Source: Metopolophium dirhodum
Taxonomy: Eukaryota; Arthropoda; Insecta; Hemiptera; Aphididae
Direction of reading: 5' to 3'
DNA: 64,000 nucleotides
Assembly: GCF_019925205.1 (NCBI RefSeq)
Contig: NC_083562.1
Coordinates: 26,412,001-26,476,000 of the forward strand
The notes under the pieces are model-generated. The model worked only from the letters and a program-made list of their open reading frames with translations, was not told the DNA's origin and did not search any database. Numbering within the stretch: the stretch's first letter is position 1; each line of letters starts with the position of its first letter. This document shows positions 21,628 to 33,227 of the stretch, in pieces. The position numbers were made by a program, and so were the translations under genes.

Positions 21628-21845
21628 TCAAAGACTCTGCATGGCTTTAATGTGGTTGGACACATTCGATTCAAATAGTCGCAACCTGTCCCAGAACACC
21701 ATGCTTAGAACAACATGAGGTCCGAGTCGGAGGTAGCACGGAACGACGCCTTTGTAAAGCCCGTAGATTCCTTCTTGTCTGAAAGTCTTGGTCAAACATT
21801 CCATGTACGACGAATATAGAAGACCACGGCCTTTGGCGTCGACAG
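21628..21845 (-). CDS. SLC25A35-like exon 3 and stop
   Basis: The acceptor AACTGCAG is followed by CT, completing a split alanine codon, then VDAKGRGLLY and the rest of repeat three. It ends at the stop at 21630-21628, giving 71 residues after the split codon. Confidence 0.9.
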
Positions 21846-24800
21846 CTGCAGTTAAAAATTGAATACAATATATCACATGCGTATAAGTGTTGTACGATTT
21901 ATATAGGTAAAGTTATTAAATATATACAAGGGAATTCACTAAGCATCCTCATCACTATTTATTTCTTTAAAAATTAATTTATTGAAATTCTAACTGTTGG
22001 AATTTTCAAGCAGGTATATTTCAGGACCATATTTTCAATTATTTAGATTTTTTATGTCATGTGTCCTGTACCCGTGGTGATACAATTTTCTGTTTTTTAA
22101 ATGTGAACTAACCTTTTTTTCACTGTAAATTGTGTAAATTTGTGTTATGTTCAAATCATCGCATAGCTCTCCCTTCATCATATCTATTATTTATTTATCT
22201 TATCAACTTTTTTTTTCAACATCTCCGGTGCGACACCAGCTGATGCTTGACCTCAGAACACATTAGTGACTAAGGCCAACCGACGAGCTACACCAGGCCT
22301 CTTGGCTCTTATTAACTATTATATTAAGCTTATTTTATATTATCTTCCAAACGACTAAACCTATTATCATTAGTATCTACTACTTACACAAAGTCAAATA
22401 ACTCAAAAGCTATACTCATTCGAATATCAATTTAGATACATCAACATTTTTAAGAAATCATCTAATTAACAATTAATGGGAAAAAGGAGGATTCTCATTT
22501 GAAAATAATAAATTAGTATCACTACAGGACACTTTTTAAGGGTAAATGGTATAAAAATCTAATTAATTGGAACTATAGTCCTTATAAGTACCTATACTTA
22601 GAAACTTCCAAAGATTATAATTTTAACAAATATATTCTGTGAATGAACCACTCCCAAGGCCGTATTCAGAAATTTTTTTCGGGGGAGGGTCCAAAACATG
22701 TATATTGTAATTTTATTGAATTTTGGTTTTGATAATTGGTCAAAAATAAGACATATTGAAGAAATTTCGGGGGGGGGGATGTCAGACCCCCTCCCCCTCA
22801 GATACGGCCTTGATCACTCCGTATAATATATTCAGTGTCGTCGAAATATTCAAATATATCGAATATGGTCTACGGTAGTCCAATTTTCACTCAACATGTA
22901 TAGTAAATTATAGTTACTTGGTAGGTACTTGGGCACTCAGCCACCTCTCGCCCACGAAATAAACAATATTGGATTTAGGTAAATTACGAGGACGATTACG
23001 CGCGTTATATACCTTGGTTATAGAGTCTGGTGGATACTAGATCGAATGGTGCCATCACTATTGACATCAATACTCCACCCAGCATGCTGCATATGAGGGT
23101 GCTCAGGAATTTCTGATCCTTGGTCAATACCCCATGGTCGATGAGAGCTTCGTTAAGTAAGCTTATCGTACTCAATTGCGTAGCCGACGCAACACCAATA
23201 CGTACCATGGCCCCAGTGGCCCCACGCCACAGCCCGTGGACAACGCCGTACTTACGGTACAACGTCAGCAGACCGTTTATTGTGCTTGTGGTGTTGTGCT
23301 GATGGCCGACCGCGATTGATTGTGCGGAAAACGATTGCAGATGAATTTTTAACTAAACAATCCAAAATATATATTTTTAATTTTTACATATTTAATTTTT
23401 TACATATTAATTGTTCAACAATAATAAGTCGAAAATCTAAAAATCTGTAGACTAATAAACTAATGCGCATTATCGTGAATAATATAAACAAGCTATAATG
23501 ATTATTTATTAGGGATGACATTTTTTCCAGTATAAGGCCCACTAATATAAATTTCAAAGTAAAATAGCCTTATTGGGTGGAGCGAAACGTATCCCTTCTG
23601 TCCTCAAGTTCGACGCAAATTGTTATTGCTATCTCCTTCGAAAAAAATCTTCATTAATACCTAAAGGGTACATAGATTAAGTTTAGCGTTTCTAGATGCT
23701 GTCGTAAAGTAATTATGTTTAATTTGATAGACTATAGGCTATAGTTACCTATCGATCCACCTGACTTTCGTCCACGGACACACCTAGTTGTGTCGATGGG
23801 TAATTAATCATAATTACTTAATGCCAGCATCGAGAAACGCCAAACTTAATCTATACAGCCCTCAGGCATTGATGAATAATATACCGTAATCCCCGCTTAT
23901 TGAACTCAAATGGTCTGGTTTAAAGTTGTAACAAAAAAAAAATCGTATATTTTACTCACTAGTCACTACACCTGTTAATGGGGTACTTAGACAATTAGTT
24001 AAATTTACAGGACCACTGTTGGGCCAATAAGTCGAGGATATTGTGAAAAAAAATGGGCAGAAATGATTTTGTGGTCGGAAAACATTTTGTTTGCTAAGCC
24101 GCATAGCGAATATAGGGAGAAGCAGACAAGATTGTGGATTCATTCAGAGTAACCTCTCTTATCACCTCTCTTATCACCCATTACTCAGTATTCTCCGTCT
24201 TGTGTGTTGAATGCGGATGAAAATGGTTTTTTTTCCTAGTATTACATTGTAAACACGTAAGTTTTTTTTTTTTTTTGAGGGTCTTTCGCCTTATTTACTC
24301 ATTTGGTTGATGAACTCAAATGATCCGGTCCCATAGTGGGTCCAATAAGCGGGGACTACTGTATATTTTAGTTTCATGAAGATTGGTCCAGTAGTTTTGG
24401 AGGAGATAACAATAACAAATGGAGCGTCATTAAAAAAAAATATGTCCTGACTGATTAATTCACGTATACATCCAAAACTTTGATGGCTAAAGAGTAAAGA
24501 CCATACATATTTTTCATGGTATCTTCGGACCACAATATACGGGTCACAAGACGTGAACTAAATACTAATAAATTATTTTTAAAAATTCAAATTTTGAAGA
24601 TGGCTCACACAGGGATTTTGTAGTTAAATTTGTACCTATTATTTTATTCAATTACTCGTCTAAAATAAAATTATTATCCTACCATGGAATTTTTAATATT
24701 TAATTTAATAGGATGTAGAATATTTTTCTAAATAATGTTGTTGTATAATACACAAATGCACAGTACATCCTATATTGAATGATCAGTATTTTTTTGTATT

Positions 24801-25545
24801 AATAAAAATACCTATATACGAGTGTAAAATTAAGATGAGCATGTGCCCAAGCATGAAACTTTGCAACTTTGCTCGGTGTTAAAACAAGTCCCTCCAAATG
24901 TTTATTGGTGATCTGGAGAATAGCTACTGTCGCCATTTGCTGGCTATAACTCGGGACCCAAATTATGACATTAAAATATTGTTTTTATGATTTTTAATAA
25001 AATAAAAATAAGTTTTTATTTTTAATTTTTAAATTAATTAGTTTAATAGAAGGTATTACAGTTAAGTTATAAATTCCATCCCTCTCACCAAATAACGATT
25101 CTAAGACACGCCTATGTTTACGTATATAAATGTATATAAGAAATAAATATATTAAATAAATTGCACTCACCATGCCCAGCGGACTGCCTAAAAAGCCACC
25201 CAACGTGCCAGCTCCGGCTCCGACGAGTGCGGACTTAATCAGCGAAACGGTGCCATCACTTTTAAGTATCCACTTTTTTTTTTGCGCCAAATCGAAAATA
25301 CCTAATCTTGTACCATTCAAGAACACTTGGTGTCCCATGGACGGTAACAGGCCCTTTTGCAGAGCCAACGGCCCTTCGTTTTTTGCCACAACGTAAATAG
25401 CGTGAGCAAAGTTTCTATAGTGGACTTTATAGTTGCCCACTTTTTTCAGCTCTCCTTGTAGCTGAAACCGGGTTTTTATTACTTCCAATGGATTGGTGAA
25501 GCACACAGCGCCACTGGCACCCAAAGCACCCAATATAAATTCCAT
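21628..25545 (-). CDS. SLC25A34/35-like mitochondrial carrier, complete three-exon gene
   Basis: Joining 25171-25545, 23013-23352 and 21628-21845 gives 933 nt and 310 residues, the usual carrier length. The product is an inner-mitochondrial-membrane protein with three repeats of two helices each. Repeat signatures are visible: PLEVIKTRFQLQGEL (residues 19-33), the second repeat SPLGMLKIHLQ (121-131) with the acidic residue replaced, as is common in this subgroup, and PFDLVSTRLYNQ (227-238). SIAVGHQHN, RLYNQ, DAKGRGLLY, LYKGVVPCYLRLGPH and FWDRLR identify the SLC25A34/35 subfamily (oxaloacetate/sulfate-carrier-like); the human substrate is not firmly established. Introns are 1818 and 1167 nt in phases 0 and 1, with GT-AG borders, and each carries two transposon insertions. 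A TATTTTTAG acceptor 12-14 nt before the ATG suggests a 5' UTR intron. Confidence 0.93.
22209..22306 (-). mobile_element. tRNA-derived SINE, copy 2, in carrier intron 2
   Basis: A 98-bp minus-strand insertion with A box TAGCTCGTCGG (22290-22280), a weak B box GGTCAAGCATC (22252-22242), CACCGGAGATGTTG near the 3' end and an A tail of about eight. Flanks TCTTATCAACT (22198-22208) and TCTTATTAACT (22307-22317) form a TSD with 10 of 11 identical. Confidence 0.7.
22655..22812. mobile_element. hAT-like MITE in carrier intron 2
   Basis: The ends are CAAGGCCGTATTC and, reverse-complemented, CAAGGCCGTATC. Flanks ACCACTCC (22647-22654) and ATCACTCC (22813-22820) are 7 of 8 identical. G-rich and C-rich blocks lie just inside the ends, including a 10-G run at 22769-22778. 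Confidence 0.68.
23013..23352 (-). CDS. SLC25A35-like exon 2
   Basis: The acceptor TTGTTTAG precedes LKIHLQSFSAQSIAVGHQHN, and the donor is CAAG|GTATAT, phase 1. It encodes residues 126-238, the second repeat and the third-repeat signature. The exon starts upstream of any ATG and was placed by homology to the SLC25A35 pattern. Confidence 0.9.
23660..23866. mobile_element. Long-TIR MITE in carrier intron 1
   Basis: Arms of about 55 bp are inverted: TAGATTAAGTTTAGCGTTTC on the left and, reverse-complemented on the right, TAGATTAAGTTTGGCGTTTC, continuing through GATGCTG and AAGTAATTATG. Possible 8-bp flanks CATTAATA / CATTGATG match at 6 positions. The centre is partly self-complementary as well (TACCTATCGA / TCGATGGGTA). 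Confidence 0.55.
23884..24361. mobile_element. pogo/Tigger-like MITE in carrier intron 1
   Basis: The left end CCGTAATCCCCGCTTATTGA and the reverse-complemented right end CAGTAGTCCCCGCTTATTGG are inverted, flanked by TA on both sides (23882-23883, 24362-24363). TA duplication and this type of terminus fit the Tc1/mariner-pogo group. The remaining frames (63 and 80 codons) do not resemble a transposase, so it is non-autonomous. Confidence 0.62.
25171..25545 (-). CDS. SLC25A35-like exon 1 (coding)
   Basis: Residues 1-125, from ATG at 25545-25543 to ATG|GTGAGT, phase 0. It covers the first repeat and the start of the second. An upstream two-codon frame (ATG GCC TAA) ends one base before the real ATG. 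Confidence 0.9.
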
Positions 25546-25557
25546 TTTAGGCCATTC

Positions 25558-28500
25558 CTAAAAATATATAAAAGGTATAGTGACACATAGTACAGTAATA
25601 CACTATATTATAAAAATAAGTATTTAATTTACAGATAATAATACGTACGAATCTGAATGCCTAAATTAATATATGCTCTAATATAAACTTTAATTAATAT
25701 AAACTCTATATAATAGCTAGATGATCTATAGTAATGTAACTGTGTACGGTATAATTGTATAAAATTATAAAATTACAATTATTATTTTCATACTATACGC
25801 AATTATATTATTGTATATTGCAATCAAAATATTTTAATGATTTGATAAAAAAAAATGTATAATATATATGTATTATTATTCTCTATAGAGAATTAATAGA
25901 AGGAACACTACGGTTACTGCGAATTAATATTCATTTAGGTTCGCAGTGTTCGCACCAGATATGTAAATATCAGTATTGTGGATCATACCTTCAATAGTCT
26001 TAGTCGTCTATAATTATCTTAATTATGATATCATATAAATGAATCAAAAGGTCGACCACACATAAGGTATTTAATAACACGTGTTTAATATAATAATAAT
26101 GTTGTATAGTTACCATCATTAAAATTAAACGATAATAAGTATTATCTCTTAGCCTAAATTAGGTATTTATTTTTTCTCTAGACGGGATCATAATTTTAAT
26201 TTATGTCATAAAACTATAAAAGTTTATTGCTTCAAAATTTTTATTTAGTGGTAATGCTATTACGTGAACATTAAAAAATTAATTTATATATAAAATATAA
26301 CCACATATTCTACCTATCCAGTTAATTTTAATATTGCAAATTTATCGAAATGTCAAACTATCTTACCTTTCTATTAGGATATACTATATAGGTAGTGTAA
26401 ATAAGTAGATAAGTACCTATCTTGTTTTAAAATTGTTGATGAATGATAAATACAATAAAATACATTATGTACAAGTACAACAGTTGAATGTTGAATTTCA
26501 TTTCAAATTTTAAGCTATGTGTTAGATTGAATTATTGAAGAATCATAATATATAGTTACCTACTGCCTACTATATAGTAAAAATCTATAGCATTAGTAAG
26601 CCTAGGCAATTAAATCAGTTAATATAATTTGTTATCTATATAATATGATGTAATGTTGATTTAACATTTTTAAGTTTTCTTGGGTCAGGATGCATGAACA
26701 ATCACTAAACAATAGTAAGCTAATGGTCCCTTAAACATTATTTAGTCCTAATTGGTCCATTAAATGTTAGCAAACCATTACATTAAATAATTGTTTATGA
26801 AACTCTACATTATAATACAGTTAAACCTTTATGTCTCAAAATAAAACTTCTGATTGAAATAATTGTTAAGACATTGTTTAAGAAATTGCCTTTAAAATAA
26901 TTTGAATGTTACTATGACTTGTACTATAACTACTGTCTTACACTCTTACTATATTGTCACAAGTTATGAAAAATCATTTATATTATGATTGTAATAAAAT
27001 TTGACAATTTTTCCTACATATTAATACCTACTTAACTATAATTTTGAATATTGGGTAGATAATAAAAGCATACTTAATAAGATTTAAAAGTAGAAACCTG
27101 TTTATTCTTATAAAATAATATAATTTAAATACAAATTAATAGGTGGTACGCTAATTACAAAATGTTAAAATATAATGCTTTAATTATAGGTATATTATTA
27201 TAATTGGCTGTACACTACAATTTAACGATTGTCAATATTAATATTGAATCATAGATAATTAGATATAGGTATAACCTAGCGATATTGTTACGCCATAAAT
27301 ATGAAACTTAATACGAAATTGGTTGAAGAAAAATATGATCGATAGGTTGCAGATTTATTAAAAAACTTTAAATGGATGTTTGGATTATTGTATGAAAATA
27401 TATATTTTTATAATATCATTATTGACATTTTTTCAAGTGGTATATATCGTAATATTAGTTTAAATGATTTTCAACAAGATATAGATTTCGATACCGTGTC
27501 CACGTGTATAGTTTAGCATACGGTTAGTTAACTGTTAAGTATAGAGTTGGATTACTGTAGTCAACTGCAAGTGTTAGGTATGTGATAACATTTAAGTGTC
27601 ACAAATATCGCAGGTAAGAAAAAAACAATACGCGGGACAAGGAACACATTGTTTAAAATCGTCTATACATGACAATTTTTTTTATAGTGAGTAGGTAGTG
27701 TCGTAGTGTGTAGTAATTTCTGATAGTGATTACATTGTGTATTTGTGATTTGTAATTGAAATTGTTCCTAGGTATTTTAATTTGTATATGTCTGTACATG
27801 GTATATAGTACCTACCTATAGGTAAATTACCTATAAAATTACACTATGTACATTCAACGCAGACACATAGGGTCATAGCATATCGCGCGTAAACCAAAAT
27901 CGGCAAGATTTCCACTTCTTCATAGGTATTTTAAAAATACAATACACCTACTCGTATAATATATTATTATAATTTTATAAATATTTTTAGGAAAATCGCT
28001 ATTCTTTATTCTTTTTCTACTACTTCTACATTTTTATTCTACGTACCTAGTAGTTATTATTTCAGTTTTGTACTCTTGTTATGATATTGAAAACGGTAAT
28101 TAATTTACCGAGGGGTAAATGTATTTAAATACAAAATTAATGATAGTAATATTAAAATAAATAGGGGAAGCTTCGATAAGTGATAGGTATCAATAAGTGA
28201 TGACAGACAAAAACAACTAATTTCACTATAAAACCAATACATTTAACGCTCAGCTCAGAATTTAAAAGCATAAAAACTAGGTACGGGGACCTACCTAGGT
28301 ATAGTATTTACATAATAATATTCTGTATATTTGATTTTTTTGCGTGCGAAATTCACTAAATAATATATAAATTATCAATATAAATTAAAATATAGATTTT
28401 CTTTTAGCCAGTAAAATATTCGTCTCCGTTTATTTAATTGTAATTTATATATTATTGGCACCTATACGGCTATACTGATGATGTGCAATGAAAGTAAAAC

Positions 28501-28896
28501 GTAGTATTATATTTTTAAATGTTCATAAATCATAATATGAGCTTAACCTATAGGCTATAAAGAAAAAGTATTGTACCTAATTTTCGTTAGAAAACCTCGC
28601 TGGGAATACGTCTAGAAAATGTTCGTTCAGATTTCATCATATTGCCTCACAAGTGTATTATAATCAATACAATAACAGTACGACGATTTTCGGCGACGAA
28701 TATAAACTCTCATGAATGTTGTCGACTAAATCAAATTACTACTTATAGGTACCTACTACTATAGACCAAGCGGAGATAAAAATAAACCATAAAGGTAAAT
28801 TAATATAAAATAATATTTATCTATACAGTTAGTAAATTTACTGTCAGTAGGTGCTTACGTATATTTATTTCTAGTCACGTAGAATTTATTACCTAC
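25558..28896 (-). other. Presumed 5' UTR intron of the carrier gene
   Basis: No coding exon was seen. If 28897 is the donor and 25558 the last intron base, this 3.3-kb AT-rich stretch is an intron. A short R-family fragment lies at 28185-28265. Confidence 0.35.
28185..28265 (+). repeat. R-family fragment (3' end)
   Basis: GATGACAGACAAAAAC, CCAATACATTTAACGC and GCTCAGAAT reproduce the right end of copy A (6779-6874) in the same order. Confidence 0.5.
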
Positions 28897-29170
28897 CTTA
28901 ATCAGACTTGAAACAAAAAACGATCGATCGCCACTGCCGCCAGCAATTTCAACACGTGGACTTGACACGAGCCGCCACGACCGACCACGAGCACGCCACG
29001 ACCAACAGACAACAGTGGCTAGTAAGTAGTAGTTACATACTAGACAGAACACAAACAAATCGTGAATTACTACTGACAAGCGCGCGTGGATTGTGCACGA
29101 GGACGAGGTTACGCGACGACACTCGTTAACGGCCACGGCAAACGCCCAGCTGATTGCATTAATAATACAC
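28897..29170 (-). promoter_or_regulatory. Candidate first (non-coding) exon and promoter of the SLC25A35-like gene
   Basis: This GC/CpG-rich block ends on the minus strand with a consensus donor (TAAG|GTAGGT at 28897/28896). The next good acceptor on this strand in front of a gene is the one just upstream of the carrier ATG. The 105-codon frame across it looks like translated CpG-rich UTR, not protein. Linkage to the carrier is inferred from orientation and splice sites only. Confidence 0.4.
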
Positions 29171-32100
29171 ATAACACATTGATATATACATATTATATAT
29201 TATTATAAAGTCACAACCTTGACAGTGATGCCTGGTATTTCATTTTGACTGCTACCGTTTTACGGTTTTTGTTCAAGTATTCACATACATCACACCACGA
29301 TTATAATCATTGTTACGAGACTGTTAACAATGATCGAAATTCCTGAAACAAATATTATGGATCCTAAAAGATTTTTCGAACCATAAATAATATCATAGAA
29401 AACATAGTAATATTTTTTTTATAGTAATATTAGGTACTTATGTTGAAATTGTTGGAAAGTATAGGCATTTTTGTAGCGTGATCTGTGGCAGAGTCTTGAA
29501 CGAAAATACAATAGTTAATTAACCATAAGCTATTTAAATCCGTATTAATCAATGCTTATAAATATAAAAATACTACCTATACTACTATATTCTTATAAGC
29601 TATAGCATCCAATTTATATTATGTATCTAGATATATGCCATATGGATATAATAATATAGTAATTAGGTATATAATAATACCTTCTTAAAACACTAAATAC
29701 TTATTATTGATTAAAATTATTTCGAACAATAATTATTATTAAACGTGTTTTAAAACGGGTGTTCTGGTGTTCTATATTATTATAGATTGTGATTAATGTA
29801 TTTTTCGTAATGGTAGAAACTAGGTAGGTCGTAGGTATACTTGCCAAATTACGATCGCAAGAAGACAAAAATCAACCCAATATAATGTAACATTACCAAC
29901 ATCCAACATATAATGATTTACGAGTAAGGTAACAACGAATTAATATTAATCATATACATTTGACATTTAGGTATTGTTCACCATTGCCAATTTCCGCAGC
30001 AGTACGGTATACCATTATACCAAATACCTATCCACCCAGACAATCTCACGAGTCATAATTTCATTTTTTTTAATTTTAATTTAATTTAACCGATTGAAAA
30101 TGGATACATCGTATTTGGCAGCGCTAATTGAAATGTTCAATCTTTAAATATAATTATTAATAATAATTCATAATTATACCGTTTAAATTATGTTAAAAGC
30201 AGATAAAATACATTTTAAGTGACAGCGATAAATCAATTTGTCATCACCGTTTATTTTTTATAAACGTCTATAATTATAAATGAATAAAGTGTAAACACTG
30301 TACATTGAATTTAGCTTTTAGCACTTAAGCCACCTAACCGATATTCGATAATAATATAGTTATAATAATATAACTCCGCGTCAATAATGTTCAGACTTCA
30401 GACCCAACATATTAAACTTCCACGGGCCAGGGCCCACGCCAATACGCCACCGAATACATTTGATAGTTTAAAATTATTTCTTAGGGTAAACGTAATATAG
30501 GTAGTAGAATAATATTATTATTAATTTATGATTTTCATCAAGTTAGGGACCGCACACCAATGCTGTGAAAAAAAACTGCCACGACTAATTGCTTGGCCGC
30601 CCGAATCGCACTGCTTTGGGATACTCCCGTCCTAAAATATAGAAATATGTTGTTTTTTCGGATTCAAGTATGTCAGAATAAGTTATAAGAGATTATTTAA
30701 GTAGGCGATTACAATGATTTAAAATAGTTACACAGCAATACTGCATTTAAATTTCCATAAAAGTTTCATCAATTAAAACTGAGTAATCTCTTCCTCTGCT
30801 GTTCAGTATTATATACAAATGGGATATAATATTCCCTTTTTTTCCAAATTTTATGAACAGTACTAGAAACTTCCTAATAATAAGGCCATTCAGGCATCTA
30901 ACCCAATTTGGTACCAGTAATCGTCCTCAACTTTAAAGAATGAAGCAATTTTTCTGATAAAAAAAATCTTTGCTAGGTAGTCAAAAAGTAAATAAAATAA
31001 AAACAAATACACACATCATTGTAGAATCAAGACATCTTCAGTCAAAAACTAAAATTAAAACATATTTTAAGTTTTAACAAATAAAATTAACATTTCATTA
31101 TAAACACATAATTTATATTTCATAGAAGACATGTTACAGTTGTTGGTTCATGCTAATGTTAAAAAATACCCAGTGGATTGAATGTAAACAAAAGTTAACA
31201 GAAAATATTTGCAAGTTATTAATTTCATTAATGTGGATTACAACTTGTATTATTTTAATTTTAAAACATATTTTTGTAGTTTTTAAAAATTACAGAACTT
31301 TATTATACTTAATTAATCAAACAATATATGCAGATTTTTAAATTAAAAATCAATAATTTATTGGTTTGTTAATTTTTAGATTAATAGTTTGCCACAAAAT
31401 TATCACACGATAAACATTATTTAAAATAGTTGATTTAACTGTATATTATATTTTAATAACTTGCATATATAAAAATATTTAGCAGTTATCACAATAATGA
31501 ATGGTCCAAAATGTATTAAATATTAAGTAGACAAAAATGGAGAATAGCTGACAATAATTTGGAAAACATTAAAATATAAGATTATACAAATTACAACATT
31601 GGAAAAAGTAGTATGAATAATCTTTTTTTAAACCACAAAACTGTATTTTTAGAACTTTGGTTACTATAATTTATACAAATATATTATGTACATAAATTAT
31701 AAAATCCAAATAAGATAATCTATATTTACATAACAGTTTGGTGGCATAGACTTTACATTAAGTACTAAATGACAATGATTACATTAATTCTTGGACATAC
31801 TTTTAAAATTATGTGTTTATACATTAATTACATGTGTGTTTATACATAAGATTTTTTTAAATATTTATCATATTAAGAAAAAATATTTCAAAACTATAGT
31901 TGGGGACACACAGTAAGCACACAACTAAATAATAAATTAAATAACTCTATTCACTAAATGGTAAATCCAATGTAAATAAATTTAAATTACACAAACGTAA
32001 TATGACTTTGAATAGGTATTACAGTTATATAAATATAAATTATTATATTATTATAAAGTTAGGTTATTTTTAATATCTCAGCAGTTAGTTTTTTTTTTCA

Positions 32101-32930
32101 ATGCTTACAGTTAAAATTATTTTTTTTTTAAATTTTAGTCGTCAGAAAATGTTTAACTCATTTTTTATTGGCTAGGTGCCATGATTGATGAGTATGATAG
32201 ATTTAATTATAAATAATATTTATATTTTATTTTTTTTTCAATACCTGTGTATGAAAGTTATTTGATGATATAGTGACTTTACAGTTAAAAAATTATAATA
32301 AAACAATAAAAGTTAACCTAAATTATTTCTTCTTGTATAAAAACTAACAAAAATGACTTAAAATTTTCAAGTTACAACTTTATCTATGTTATTGAATATC
32401 AACAATAAAAATATATTTTTTAAAAGTGTGCATTGACAAAATATGTTTTCATTATAATACTAAAAGATATGCATCAGAATTCGAGAAATTAACCAATGTA
32501 ATCAACAATAATTTGCAATAAATATTGTGGAAATTAGAATGTTCTCTATAATTTTGATTAAAATAAATTGAATACATATTTCACATTAATGATTATAGTT
32601 TATGCATTTTTATATTAGTGAACAATTTAAATGAATTAATTATAGGTACCATACAACTCAGTACTTATAATGCTGTATACTTTCCTTTACTTATTATAAT
32701 TAGTATTGTAGAGTACAAATTACAGATAACAGCGACTAGAACCTTACAATAGATACATTATGTTTATTCACCAAGTAAAAATAAAAACACAATAATAATC
32801 AGTATAAACTTGACCAGTCTATTGACTCAATGAAATATGTTCTAAATTATATAAATAATAATTCACAACACATGGACATAAAAGAAATAAATGAACATTA
32901 ATGTATTGCTGTTGAAATAGAAGGTATCAC
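29171..32930. other. Intergenic stretch between the carrier promoter and CTDNEP1
   Basis: No coding exon is supported. It contains an R-family 3' fragment (30870-31055), GC-rich debris near 30370-30620, and very AT-rich DNA from 31050 on. Confidence 0.4.
30870..31055 (+). repeat. R-family fragment (3' part, diverged)
   Basis: A weak match to 6690-6874 of copy A: CAATTTGGTACCAGTA, then an ATAAAATAAAAAC tract, CACACATCATTGTAGAATCAA and a degraded terminal motif. Confidence 0.4.
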
Positions 32931-32933
32931 CTT

Positions 32934-32947
32934 TTTATTTATTTATT
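32934..32947 (-). other. Poly(A) signal cluster of CTDNEP1
   Basis: Three overlapping AATAAA hexamers on the minus strand lie about 135-145 nt after the stop. Another AATAAA at 33071-33066 is only 8 nt after the stop and would give an extremely short 3' UTR. Confidence 0.45.
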
Positions 32948-33078
32948 AAGTTTTATACTAATATAAATTAAATATTTGCGCTTTAAGTCAGTTAAGTTAG
33001 TTAGTATATTCTCATTATATTATTGAAATAGTCAAAAATATTATTTAATAAGAAATTCAACAGGTTTTATTGAACATA

Positions 33079-33227
33079 TCATTGCCATAAATTATGATTG
33101 TGTAAATTTCTACTTAATACACTACGTACATCATCTGTAAACCGTAATGCATCCAACATTGGCAAGAGGTTCAATAATGCTGTATCTGAAGTATCTGAAA
33201 ACCATGATTTAATTGGTATTGCATTGT
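33079..33227 (-). CDS. CTDNEP1: CTDNEP1 exon 5 and stop
   Basis: The acceptor TATTTTTCAG completes a split aspartate codon; then NAIPIKSWFSDTSDTALLNL to NLHNHNLWQ and TGA at 33081-33079. Confidence 0.92.

Noticed and set aside
28855..29172. 105-codon minus-strand protein
   Set aside because: CpG-rich UTR-like composition, a consensus splice donor inside, and no recognisable domain.
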